A stretch of 16,001 nucleotides of DNA, taken from NCBI GenBank assembly GCA_004566265.1, contig SPLB01000368.1:1-16001 (forward strand), written 5' to 3'. The stretch's first letter is position 1, and each line of letters opens with the position of its first letter. Origin of the DNA: Paracoccaceae bacterium. GTDB taxonomy: Bacteria > Pseudomonadota > Alphaproteobacteria > Rhodobacterales > Rhodobacteraceae. A program made the translations under genes and the position numbers. Below the pieces are notes generated by a model. The model was not told where the DNA came from, searched no databases, and saw only the letters and a list, made by a program, of their open reading frames with translations. Below are positions 1 to 8,129 of this stretch, in pieces.

Positions 1-757
1 GCACGGCGATTTGGCTCAACGATATGTGCCCTTGCGAGGTCAACGGGATTTGGCAGAGATAAAGTGGCAAATGGACAGGTCCGGATCGCCGCACCACGGA
101 CCTGCGACGCGCGGCTTTGCGAGCAAGCACAATGACCGTTTCGTCCCGCATACCTGACTTTACTCGCTTGCGTGCCCGATGACCGCAGAGCGGGACTTTG
201 CTGCCTTTTGCTGACGCCGCTTTTGCTCATGCAGAAAGTCTTCGCACCTGCGGTGGTGTCTTTTCGGCGCTGCCGCATTTCCGCGAGATCGGACATTCAA
301 AGCCATCCAGGTGGTCAGATTTTAAACCGACCTTCGCCGCAGGCTGACCCGATCATCAAGGCGCGGACTTAGTTGCTGTTCGCTGTCGCTACTCCAGCCG
401 TCTCCTTTGGTGATGCCCATGAATGTTGGTAAAATACCGAAAGACCTCTCTCTGCCCTAAGAACGGCCTTGGCTCAAATGGGAAGAAGCGGATCGACTTC
501 TTCGCGAGTAGGCGCTCTTCTGTTATACATATCAATGCTGTGCTGGGAGGCTTCCGGATGATGGCACAGATACGAGAACAAGTGCAGGTCCAGGACCGCA
601 ATCGGGACCTGGGCAAGGGTCAATCGAAAGGTATTGAGCGGTAACACTCAATAATGGTTCCTCATTGGTCAGCGGAGGTGGTGGAAAACCGCACTACCGG
701 AAATATTTCAGGCTGGTGCGTTCCGATCGTTTAAGGATCTAGTTGGTCATTAGGTTG
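1..757. other. Gene-poor region with no supported CDS
   Basis: No open frame here has recognisable family similarity, convincing ribosome binding and protein-like composition together. Two short frames look slightly protein-like. One is the plus frame from 2 to the stop at 155-157, which could be the 3' end of a gene entering from the left. The other is a minus-strand frame from a GTG at 647 to a TGA at 474-476 (57 codons). Neither matches a family I know. The segment also holds two imperfect copies of a GGACTT-rich motif (191-217 and 363-389), a hairpin at 677-698 (7-bp arms, one mismatch) without a T-tract, and the palindrome GAAATATTTC at 700-709. It lies downstream of the last operon gene, so the operon transcript probably ends here, but I see no clear intrinsic terminator. 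Confidence 0.5.
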
Positions 758-1879
758 TCAGGACCACTGTGTGCTTGGCGAACCCAAAAGGTCCCGATCA
801 ATTCTTACACCCAAGCCCGGTTCGCTCGGGGGCACAACCCCCCCGTCCATTATCGGCGCTTCAAAATGTCCCGTCTGGACTGTAACCATCTGGCGAGGAT
901 CCAGGACGCAGCGGAGATACCGCTCCGGCACAGTGGCACCCATATGAAAGATCGATGCAGCAGAGAGGGTCGAGCCTACGGTGTCTTGGACGCTGATGGT
1001 CAGGCCTGCCGCCTGGCATATGTCGCGGTGACGGCGCGCGCGGGTCAATCCGCCTGCTTTTGAGATCTTGAGGCCGATGCCATCGGCTATGTCGAGACGC
1101 ACAAGTTTGGCGATATCGCCATCATCCTGGGCAAGTTCGTCAAGGATTATTGGCACATCGCAACGCTGCCGCAGAGACAAGGTTTCGTGCCATGTCGCAC
1201 AGGGCGCTTCAAGAACGAAATCAAGTTCGGATGGAAGCATGCGTAGCATTCGAAGTGCTGTTTCCGGTAGAAGACCTCCATTTGCGTCGACAATAAAGTA
1301 CTCGCCGGGTTGACGATCAGCGAGCGACGCGGTGATGCGTTCGGCGTCAAGCGCTGGACCACCTTCAGAATCCAGTGCGCCAACCTTAACAGAATGACCC
1401 ATAAAGCCTTTTGCACGATGCTCAGCGACACGGTTTCGCATGTCCTCGGGCACACCCGCATAGATCGAGCTTATTGCTGGCAGGCGGTTTCGTGTTGATC
1501 CCCCAAGAAGGGTGAATACAGGTAGGTCAACGGATTTGCCAAAGACGTCCCAACAGGCAAGATCGAGGGCTGATTTCGCGTGGTTATGGCCCGTCAATGC
1601 CTCATCCATAGCATCATTGATGCGATCAACCTCGCGCGGATCGCGACCGATCAGATGCGGAGCGATCTCTTCGATCCCGGCGCGGACGCCGCGTGCATGA
1701 GCTGCAATGTAGTTTGATCCAAATGGGGTGCTTTCGCCCCAGCCCTCAAGTCCAGTATCAGTTGTCAAGCAAACAATTACACTGTCGAAACCAGTATAAA
1801 TGCGTCCGCCAGAAAGTTCATAGGATCCACCCGAATAGGGCAAGTGTATTTCGAATAGTTCTATCTTGTTGATTTTCAT
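758..1879 (-). CDS. Mandelate racemase/muconate lactonizing enzyme family (enolase superfamily) protein
   Basis: A 373-residue enolase-superfamily enzyme of the MR/MLE class, full length for the family. It has an N-terminal capping domain (about 1-125) and a barrel carrying the expected metal ligands Asp198 (VDAN), Glu224 (LEAP) and Asp247 (ILDE). The two general acid/base lysines are Lys165 (HSVKVG) and Lys271 (GLKISKAGG). This two-lysine arrangement is known in 1,1-proton-transfer racemases and epimerases and in cis-3-hydroxy-L-proline dehydratase. The N-terminal half (GWGESTPFGSNY, LIGRDP, GHNHAKSALD) recalls hydroxyproline-betaine 2-epimerase and cis-3-hydroxyproline dehydratase. The C-terminal stretch around 320-332 (LRCVLDPRQMV) differs from what I recall of both, so the substrate is open. 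The start is set by an ATGA overlap with the upstream MDR stop and an AGGA seven bases before the ATG. A longer in-frame start at 1963 would lie inside the preceding gene. It probably processes a demethylated or chiral product of this pathway. Confidence 0.93.
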   Translation of the reverse strand: MKINKIELFEIHLPYSGGSYELSGGRIYTGFDSVIVCLTTDTGLEGWGESTPFGSNYIAAHARGVRAGIEEIAPHLIGRDPREVDRINDAMDEALTGHNHAKSALDLACWDVFGKSVDLPVFTLLGGSTRNRLPAISSIYAGVPEDMRNRVAEHRAKGFMGHSVKVGALDSEGGPALDAERITASLADRQPGEYFIVDANGGLLPETALRMLRMLPSELDFVLEAPCATWHETLSLRQRCDVPIILDELAQDDGDIAKLVRLDIADGIGLKISKAGGLTRARRHRDICQAAGLTISVQDTVGSTLSAASIFHMGATVPERYLRCVLDPRQMVTVQTGHFEAPIMDGGVVPPSEPGLGVRIDRDLLGSPSTQWS

Positions 1880-2970
1880 GATAAATCCTGTGGCGGGATG
1901 AGTACCAGCTGTCCCATATGGGATTTGGCCATAAACTCCTCTTGCGCTTTGGTGATATCGCACAATGGGTAAGTCTTTGCAACAACAGGGCGAATTTCGC
2001 CAGCTTCGATATAGCTGACAAGATTGCTAAAAACCTCATCCTCCTGAAATGTACAGCCAAACAGCGTAAGGTCTTTCAAGTAAAGGGTGCGAACATCGAT
2101 CTCGCATATTGGTCCAGCGATGGCGCCTGCGGTCGCATAGCGTCCACCTCGGCGCAGCACATCCAGTAAGCTCGGCCATTGGGCACCGGCCACCAGATCG
2201 ATAACGACATCGATACAGCCCTCGCCCAACTCAGCGACCAAATCGGCATCGCGGTCCAGGACCCGATCGGCCCCGAGCGCACGCACTGCCTCGGATTTTG
2301 ATGCGGAGCTAAGCGCGATGATATGCGCACCGCGTCTCTTAGCCAGTTGCACTGCGGCAGAGCCGACGCCGCCAGAAGCGCCCGTAACGAGCACTTTCTC
2401 AGCGCCCAGATTGACCCTGTGCAACATGTTTTCAGCCGTTGAGTAGGCGCATGGAATCGCGGCCAATTCTATGTCGTCCCAATCGCAGTCTACGGCATGT
2501 GTCTCACCCGATGGCGCAACACAGAATTGCGCGAACCCGCCATCGCATTCACTCCCAATAGTCCAGCATTCATAGGGACGGTAATCGACATATGTGCGGA
2601 GCATGTTGCGGACAATCACCCGCTCGCCGATCCGCCCGGCGTTTACGCCTTTGCCCACAGCGACGATATGGCCACAGACATCTGCGCCTTGAATGCGTGG
2701 GAAAGTCAGTGCGGTTCCAGACCAACTGGCATCCTCATCGTCAACTTTGTCAAAACCAGTTGCACCGCCTTTATTGGTGTCATCTGTCACGGTTTTGGAG
2801 TACCAGCCAATGCGCGTGTTTATGTCAGTATTGTTGACCCCAGCGGCGGCAACGCGGATCAGAACTTCGCCGTCCTTAGGCTGCGGTACGGCCACATCTG
2901 TTCGGTAGCTGAGCATTTCAATACCGCCATGTCCGGTTAGTAGCGCTGCGTGCATTGTGTTTGGGATCAT
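1876..2970 (-). CDS. Medium-chain dehydrogenase/reductase (quinone oxidoreductase-like, probably zinc-independent)
   Basis: A 364-residue member of the MDR superfamily (GroES-like domain plus Rossmann domain). The N-terminal segment AAAGVNNTDINTRIGWY aligns with the catalytic-zinc region of alcohol dehydrogenases but lacks the cysteine there, so this looks like a zinc-independent NAD(P)H:quinone or enoyl-type reductase. The nucleotide-binding loop is VLVTGASGGVGSAAVQLAK. The start chosen (MIPNTMHAALLTGHGG) has GGAG seven bases upstream. The longer frame to 3003 adds residues without family resemblance, and an internal Met five residues on (2955) is an alternative. A 113-bp gap separates it from soxG, the largest gap in the run, so it may have an additional promoter. 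Its stop overlaps the MR/MLE start by ATGA, so those two enzymes are likely co-translated and may act in consecutive steps. Substrate unknown. Confidence 0.9.
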   Translation of the reverse strand: MIPNTMHAALLTGHGGIEMLSYRTDVAVPQPKDGEVLIRVAAAGVNNTDINTRIGWYSKTVTDDTNKGGATGFDKVDDEDASWSGTALTFPRIQGADVCGHIVAVGKGVNAGRIGERVIVRNMLRTYVDYRPYECWTIGSECDGGFAQFCVAPSGETHAVDCDWDDIELAAIPCAYSTAENMLHRVNLGAEKVLVTGASGGVGSAAVQLAKRRGAHIIALSSASKSEAVRALGADRVLDRDADLVAELGEGCIDVVIDLVAGAQWPSLLDVLRRGGRYATAGAIAGPICEIDVRTLYLKDLTLFGCTFQEDEVFSNLVSYIEAGEIRPVVAKTYPLCDITKAQEEFMAKSHMGQLVLIPPQDLS

Positions 2971-3083
2971 GTCATTGCTCCAAATTAGGCACCAATGGCG
3001 CATTATTCAGCGGCCGATCCCATTGTGAAGCGTGGGGCGCTAGATGCCGCATTGATCGTAATTTATGAGTGCTCATTAATGTG
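2971..3083 (-). promoter_or_regulatory. Possible internal promoter/operator between soxG and the MDR gene
   Basis: This is the only gap above 100 bp inside the ten-gene run. It contains the dyad ATGAG-TG-CTCAT (3065-3076) in an AT-rich context, just past the soxG stop. The dyad is too short and lacks a following T-tract, so it is not a terminator. It could be an operator or a processing site. I see no strong -35/-10 pair. Function is inference only. Confidence 0.2.
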
Positions 3084-3647
3084 TCACCTCACTGATCGCA
3101 TAGCTGTAGTGATTGCGCTGTGCAGCGACGTAGCCGACGCACGCGGACCAAGAATGCGAACATTCGCGTTCGGTACACGGCAAATCACGAAACAACTCAG
3201 GTGATGTATCGACGTGCGCGCTGCGGAACCGGCACCGACCGAGCTCAGATTGATATTGCACAAAAGTTCCAACACCCTGTTGATCCGTTGGCCCGATAGA
3301 TCGAACGCGGACCATGCGTCTGTTTGCTCAGTGACCGATGCGGTATTGCCCAATGCGGCTTTGACATGAGCAGCGATGTCATTTTGGACTTCATATTCGA
3401 CTCCAACCATCCATTGATCGGGTCCGACCCACTTGGCAGAAAACGGACCGGTCAATTCGGCCTTGCCGGCAGCTGGCACGGTCCCAACAAGAGACGCCAA
3501 ACGCTCACGACAAGCAGCTTCGCCCCCTAACCTTGCTGCAACAGAGGCGAGGGCAAGGTTTGCTACCTCGGTGCAAGTGATGCCACCAATTGTTTCGACC
3601 TGGGGTTCAGATGCTCCAAGTGCCGTGATTGCGATCAGATCATGCAC
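3084..3647 (-). CDS. soxG: Sarcosine oxidase gamma subunit (heterotetrameric type)
   Basis: Gamma subunit of a heterotetrameric sarcosine-oxidase-type enzyme, about 187 residues, the normal size. The body reads as SoxG: LIAITALGASEP near the N-terminus, CTEVANLALASVAARLG, the WVGPDQW-type motif, and a C-terminal GAGSAARTSIHHL segment. In the family it folds like the folate-binding domain of SoxA and helps cover the active site. I choose the GTG at 3647 because a strong GAGGGGGAG lies seven bases upstream and the resulting VHDLIAITALG matches where family members begin. A TTG at 3674 would give a longer 196-residue form. The GTG overlaps the end of soxA by eight bases, so it is translationally coupled. 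Last of the four sox genes in the usual B-D-A-G order. Confidence 0.9.
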   Translation of the reverse strand: MHDLIAITALGASEPQVETIGGITCTEVANLALASVAARLGGEAACRERLASLVGTVPAAGKAELTGPFSAKWVGPDQWMVGVEYEVQNDIAAHVKAALGNTASVTEQTDAWSAFDLSGQRINRVLELLCNINLSSVGAGSAARTSIHHLSCFVICRVPNANVRILGPRASATSLHSAITTAMRSVR

Positions 3648-6585
3648 GCAAACGCTCCCCCTCTGGATCAACAAAATGAGCAGACGTTATCTCTACCTCG
3701 ACCGTCAGATCAGTCACCGGAGACGCCAGCCGCATCACTTCGCCATGCCGACTGCCACCATTTCTTAGGAAAGCCAGTCCGATCATTTTGCCAAGGGTCG
3801 GTGAATGGGCCGCCGAGGTCACATAGCCTTGGTCGTGGGCTGCATCTAACGGACCGTCCGCCGAGACCAGGTGCCCACCCGCTGTGATTTTGTCCTCTGC
3901 GTTCTTGGGTTGAACGCCAACCGCCATCAGCGCCTCAGCCTCATTGAGACCGGGACGTTCCGATAGTTTGGACCCGATACTGTCCTTCTTCTTCGACACC
4001 ATCCGCCCCATCCCAAGGTTCAGTGCCGTAGTGGTCCCATTCAGCTCATTGCCGGCCGCATGGCCTTTTTCGATACGCATCACGCCAAGTGCTTCGGTGC
4101 CATAAGGCACAACGTCAAACTCTTCGCCCTCGACCATCAATCGCCGCATCAGCGCATCGCCATATCGAGACGGCACCGCGATTTCATATGCAAGCTCGCC
4201 GGAAAACGAGATGCGGAACAGCCGTGCGCGAAGCCCGTTGCAGATGGTGATGTTGCCGCATGCCATGAAGGGAAACGCGTCGTTGGAGATGTCGAATGCC
4301 GGGTCGACAATCTTCTTTAGAAGTCTGCGGGAGTTCGGTCCCGCAACCGCGTATTGTGCCCAGGCCTCGGTGGTAGAAATGAGTTGCACATCCAAGTCCG
4401 GGAACAGGCATTGATGCACAAACTCCAAATGTTGATAGACCTTGGCAGCATTAGCTGTGGTGGTGGTGACTACAAAATGATCTTCAGCCAGACGTGCGGC
4501 GGTGCCGTCATCCATTGCAATCCCATCTTCGCGCAACATGAGCCCGTAGCGGGTCTTGCCAACCGCCAGTTTGGCGAAGCCGTTGCAATATACCTTGTTC
4601 AAGAAATCTGCGGCTTCGGTTCCCTGCACGTCTATTTTTCCAAGCGTTGTGCAATCGCACACACCTACCGAGGCGCGGGTCTGGCGCACCTCACGGTCAA
4701 CCGACTGCCGCCAATGTGTTTCACCATTGATTGGGAACCATTGGGCGCGAAGCCAGTTGCCGACCTCAACAAAGACGGCTCCACGTTCCTTGGCCCAATG
4801 ATGAGACGGCGTCAGGCGCACAGGCTTGAAATTCTTTCCCCGTGACCTTCCGGCCAGCGCTCCAATGGGCACGGGGGTGTAGGGAGGTCGATAAATTGTC
4901 GTGCCGACTTCTGGGATCGGCTTGCCCGCAAGCTCGGCCATGATAGCCAGACCACCAAGGTTAGATGTCTTTCCTTGATCGGTCGCCATTCCGAGTGTCG
5001 AATATCGTTTCAGATGCTCAACCGAGCGAAATCCTTCCTGATGGCTGAGTTTGACATCCTTCACTGTGACATCGTTCTGCTGATCCAGCCAGGCACGCTC
5101 GCAGCCTGCGACATACCAGAATGGCGTCTGAGTAACCGGGGCGTCTTCGGCTTCTGGGACGGCAGGAGGGCGCCCCCTTAGCCCAAGCGCCCGCCGCGCG
5201 GCTTGTTGGCCGGATTTTAGCGCACCGTGGGTCGAAAACTGCCCGTCGGCGGCCCCTGCGACATGCATACCGGGGGGAAGATCTTCACCGGGCAAGAATG
5301 CGGAGAGTGTTTCATTCCAGAGCGGGCGGCCCCGCTGGTGACACGTCAGGTGAACATTGGGATTCCAACCACCTGAAACCCCCAAAGCGCCGCATTCAAG
5401 CGTACGCATGCTGCCATCGGATTGTCGCACCTCGACAAACGTAAGCCCAAGACGTCCCGTCGTGTTTGCGACCTCTGCGCCAGCCAGTACTTCATAGTCG
5501 GTCGATCCCGGAGCGTCGGGGCGGGTGTCAATCACGGCGGCAATTTTGATGCCCAGCCTATGAAGATCTTGCGCTGTGCGGTGCCCATCATCGTTGTTGG
5601 TGAAAATTGAAACTTTCTTCGCTGGGGTGACGGCCCACCGGTTGGCATAGCTGCGCAGGGCCGAGGCCAGCATGATCCCGGGCCGGTCATTATTTTCGAA
5701 CGCGATCGGCCGCTCGGTTGCACCTGCACACAAGATCGTCTTCGCAGCCGTGATCCGCCACAAAATCTGGCGCGGTTTTCCCGGCGCGGGTTCTGCAATG
5801 TGGTCACTCACCCGCTCAAGCGCGCCATAGATTCCGTGGTCGAAGGCTCCGATCACAGTTGTGCGTGGCATCAGCCGGACATTGGGCAGGGTGGCAAGTT
5901 CAGCAACAACCTTTGTGACCCAGTCGGCCCCTGTCATATCATCAATCGTAAACCGCCCGCTGTTGAGCCGTCCACCCATTCGGAAGTCTTCGTCAGCGAG
6001 AATGACCTGCTTTCCTGCATGCGCAGCCGTAAGCGTTGCGGTTAGTCCGGCAGGTCCTGCGCCGATCACCAGCAAATCACAATGCTGGAACCCTTTGTCA
6101 TAGATGTCAGGGTCGGCCTGCATCGAGAGCGATCCGAGCCCTGCAGCACGGCGGATTATCGGCTCATATACACATTCCCAAAATGCAGCGGGCCACATGA
6201 AGGTCTTGTAATAGAAGCCGGCGGTCAAAAACCGGGACAGGCGATCATTGATCGCCATCACGTCAAAGGCCAGGGATGGCCAACGGTTCTGTGAGCGGGC
6301 GGTGAGCCCATCAAAGAGTTCCGCAGTTGTGGTACGTGTGTTGGGTTCTCGGCGCGCACCGCTGCGCAGTTCGACAAGGGCGTTGGGCTCCTCCGACCCC
6401 GCGGACATCAGCCCTCGTGGTCGGTGGTATTTAAACGATCGGCCCATCAACCGCACGCCGTTGGCAAGCAAGGCAGAGGCGAGAGTATCGCCGGGATGGC
6501 CTGAGAAGTTTTTGCCATCAAATCTGAAGGACAAGGTCGATTCTCGGTCTATCTGACCGCCTGTCAGTCGGTTGACCTGTGTCAT
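3640..6585 (-). CDS. soxA: Sarcosine oxidase alpha subunit (heterotetrameric type)
   Basis: A full-length 981-residue SoxA. The N-terminal ferredoxin-like domain (about 15-100) has the typical DTLASALLANGVRLMGRSFK region and, as usual for SoxA, no cluster cysteines. An NAD(P)/FAD-type domain follows with LLVIGAGPAGLTA (171-183) and GATERPIAFENNDRPG (288-303). A further family segment is near 508-542 (VKDVKL, LGMATDQGKTSN). From about 590 to the end lies a GcvT/T-protein-type tetrahydrofolate domain (HHWAKERGAVFVEVGNW, TTTTANAAKV, GELAYEIAVPS). In characterised enzymes the formaldehyde equivalent from the SoxB active site is captured here as 5,10-methylene-THF. The start is fixed by an ATGA overlap with soxD and a GGGG nine bases upstream. 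The amine substrate may be sarcosine or another N-methyl amino acid, given the altered SoxD partner. Confidence 0.96.
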   Translation of the reverse strand: MTQVNRLTGGQIDRESTLSFRFDGKNFSGHPGDTLASALLANGVRLMGRSFKYHRPRGLMSAGSEEPNALVELRSGARREPNTRTTTAELFDGLTARSQNRWPSLAFDVMAINDRLSRFLTAGFYYKTFMWPAAFWECVYEPIIRRAAGLGSLSMQADPDIYDKGFQHCDLLVIGAGPAGLTATLTAAHAGKQVILADEDFRMGGRLNSGRFTIDDMTGADWVTKVVAELATLPNVRLMPRTTVIGAFDHGIYGALERVSDHIAEPAPGKPRQILWRITAAKTILCAGATERPIAFENNDRPGIMLASALRSYANRWAVTPAKKVSIFTNNDDGHRTAQDLHRLGIKIAAVIDTRPDAPGSTDYEVLAGAEVANTTGRLGLTFVEVRQSDGSMRTLECGALGVSGGWNPNVHLTCHQRGRPLWNETLSAFLPGEDLPPGMHVAGAADGQFSTHGALKSGQQAARRALGLRGRPPAVPEAEDAPVTQTPFWYVAGCERAWLDQQNDVTVKDVKLSHQEGFRSVEHLKRYSTLGMATDQGKTSNLGGLAIMAELAGKPIPEVGTTIYRPPYTPVPIGALAGRSRGKNFKPVRLTPSHHWAKERGAVFVEVGNWLRAQWFPINGETHWRQSVDREVRQTRASVGVCDCTTLGKIDVQGTEAADFLNKVYCNGFAKLAVGKTRYGLMLREDGIAMDDGTAARLAEDHFVVTTTTANAAKVYQHLEFVHQCLFPDLDVQLISTTEAWAQYAVAGPNSRRLLKKIVDPAFDISNDAFPFMACGNITICNGLRARLFRISFSGELAYEIAVPSRYGDALMRRLMVEGEEFDVVPYGTEALGVMRIEKGHAAGNELNGTTTALNLGMGRMVSKKKDSIGSKLSERPGLNEAEALMAVGVQPKNAEDKITAGGHLVSADGPLDAAHDQGYVTSAAHSPTLGKMIGLAFLRNGGSRHGEVMRLASPVTDLTVEVEITSAHFVDPEGERLRA

Positions 6586-6866
6586 TTTGAACGCCCCTGA
6601 CTGCGTGCGACATCGCGTGCCAACTCCACCGAAGTGATTTCATGTGTCACGGTGTTGCGCGTTACGACCAGCCAGGACCGGTCGCCTGCCTCATGAAACC
6701 AAAGCTCGCGATGTGGACCCGCAGGATTGTCCCTCAGGTACGCATAGTCGTGCCAGTCTTGTGCACTTGCCGTCTCTGGGTCCGGACGATCAATCAGTGT
6801 GGCATCGCCCAGATAGATGAATTCGGAGCTGTCGCGCGGGCCAAGCAATGGGTGGTTTATCAGCAT
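6582..6866 (-). CDS. soxD: Sarcosine oxidase delta subunit, cysteine-free variant
   Basis: A 94-residue SoxD between soxB and soxA. The core is recognisable: EFIYLGDA (15-22), WHDYAYLRDNPAGPHRELWFHEAG (38-61) and RNTVTHE (70-76). Characterised delta subunits bind zinc through a CPxCG-type motif at the N-terminus and an HxxxC motif. Here the N-terminus is LINHPLLGP (one cysteine position is His5, the other Leu8). The second motif keeps His58 but has Asp62 where the cysteine should be. The protein contains no cysteine at all, so the zinc site is absent or rebuilt. It starts at a TGATG overlap with the soxB stop, lacks its own ribosome binding site, and ends in an ATGA overlap with soxA. This suggests a divergent Sox complex and possibly a different substrate. 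Confidence 0.92.
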   Translation of the reverse strand: MLINHPLLGPRDSSEFIYLGDATLIDRPDPETASAQDWHDYAYLRDNPAGPHRELWFHEAGDRSWLVVTRNTVTHEITSVELARDVARSQGRSK

Positions 6867-8122
6867 CAGTGCAAATTGGGCTGATTGCCCATCCCTTTTT
6901 CATCAATCATGTGCCCGGTCGCGAACCGGTCAAACCGATAGGCCTTGGCGGTTTGATGGGGCTCATCAAGCGCAAGCAAATGCGCAAAGGCAAAACCAGA
7001 GGCCGGCGTGGCCTTGAATCCGCCATAACACCAGCCCCCATTGAAATAGAGTCCATCGATATGGGTCCGGTCTATGATGGGCGAGCCGTCCATGGACATG
7101 TCCATAATCCCGCCCCACATGCGCAGCAGTCGCGCACGACCGATCATCGGCATGATCGCCATACCGCTTTCGCAGACATCCTCGACCACCGGCAGATTGC
7201 CCCGCTGAGCGTAGGAATTGTAACCGTCGATGTCGCCGCCAAAGACAAGGCCACCCTTATCGGACTGGCTGACATAGAAGTGGCCCGCTCCAAAAGTGAT
7301 GACGCCCGGCAAGACCGGTTTCAATCCCTCGGAAACGAACGCCTGCAAAACGTGACTTTCAATGGGCAGGCGCATCTCCGCCATGGACATCAATTTGCCA
7401 GAGTTACCCGCGACAGCGCAGCCAACTTTGCCCGCGCCGATGAAGCCGCGTGACGTTTCAACGCCCTTGCAGACCCCTCCGTCAATGCGGAAACCAGTCA
7501 CCTCACAGTTCTGGAGTATATCGACGCCCTGACTGTCTGCTGACCTCGCGTATCCCCATGCAACCGCATCATGACGCACCGTGCCGCCTCGCCGCTGTGC
7601 CAACCCGCCCTTGATTGGGAAACGCGCATCATTGAAATTCAGAAACGGGTATTCCTTTCGCACCGCAGCTTCGTCCAGATATTCCGCATCCGCCCCGTTT
7701 AGTCTCATCGCATTGCCGCGCCGAATGTAGGCATCCCGCTGCGAATCGGAATGGATCAAATTGATGATCCCGCGCTGGCTGACCATCGCGTTATAGTTGA
7801 GGTCCTGTTCCAATCCTTCCCAGAGCTTCAGGGAATGCTCATAAAAGGGCTCATTGCCATCCAAAAGATAATTGGAGCGGATAATGGTTGTATTTCGCCC
7901 GACATTGCCGCCACCGATCCAGCCTTTTTCGATCACCGCGACATTGGACTGGCCATAAATCTTGGCCAGGTAATGTGCAGTGGCCAGACCATGCCCGCCG
8001 CCGCCAATGATGATGATATCGTAATACGGTTTGGGGTCTGGCTCCCGCCAAGCGGGACGCCAGCCCTTGTGACCTGTCAGGGCTTCTTTGATGACCCTTA
8101 ACCCGGAGTAGCGCGACGTCAT
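6866..8122 (-). CDS. soxB: Sarcosine oxidase beta subunit (heterotetrameric type)
   Basis: A 418-residue SoxB, the catalytic amine-oxidising flavoprotein of the heterotetramer. It opens with RYSGLRVIKEALTGHKGW, the standard N-terminus. The FAD dinucleotide motif is IIIIGGGGHGLATAHYLAK (36-54). GGNVGRNTTIIRSNYL (71-86) is near-invariant in the family. RHDAVAWGYAR (183-193) carries His184, the position that links FMN covalently in characterised tetrameric sarcosine oxidases. The C-terminal FNGGWCYGGFKATPASG (360-376) is also typical. The ATG at 8122 is preceded by GAGGTGGGG, which overlaps the stop of the upstream dehydrogenase. An upstream in-frame start at 8161 is rejected. It oxidises an N-methyl group using oxygen; the exact amine is inferred, not shown. 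Confidence 0.96.
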   Translation of the reverse strand: MTSRYSGLRVIKEALTGHKGWRPAWREPDPKPYYDIIIIGGGGHGLATAHYLAKIYGQSNVAVIEKGWIGGGNVGRNTTIIRSNYLLDGNEPFYEHSLKLWEGLEQDLNYNAMVSQRGIINLIHSDSQRDAYIRRGNAMRLNGADAEYLDEAAVRKEYPFLNFNDARFPIKGGLAQRRGGTVRHDAVAWGYARSADSQGVDILQNCEVTGFRIDGGVCKGVETSRGFIGAGKVGCAVAGNSGKLMSMAEMRLPIESHVLQAFVSEGLKPVLPGVITFGAGHFYVSQSDKGGLVFGGDIDGYNSYAQRGNLPVVEDVCESGMAIMPMIGRARLLRMWGGIMDMSMDGSPIIDRTHIDGLYFNGGWCYGGFKATPASGFAFAHLLALDEPHQTAKAYRFDRFATGHMIDEKGMGNQPNLH

Positions 8123-8129
8123 CCCCACC

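Noticed and set aside
1..157. A plus-strand frame open from the window edge to the stop at 155-157
   Set aside because: It could be the end of a gene entering from the left, but 51 codons without a recognisable family are not enough to call.
474..647. A 57-codon minus-strand frame starting with GTG
   Set aside because: It reads somewhat like protein, but it matches no family I know, and its AGGA is about 11 bases from the start, too far to be convincing. It is mentioned in the entry for the gene-poor region only.
677..698. A hairpin downstream of the MR/MLE gene considered as a terminator
   Set aside because: The stem has one mismatch, the loop is eight bases, and no T-tract follows in the direction of transcription.
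4354..4845. A 163-codon plus-strand frame opposite soxA
   Set aside because: It lies wholly antisense to a well-supported SoxA coding region, has no family resemblance, and has the composition expected of a frame shadow.
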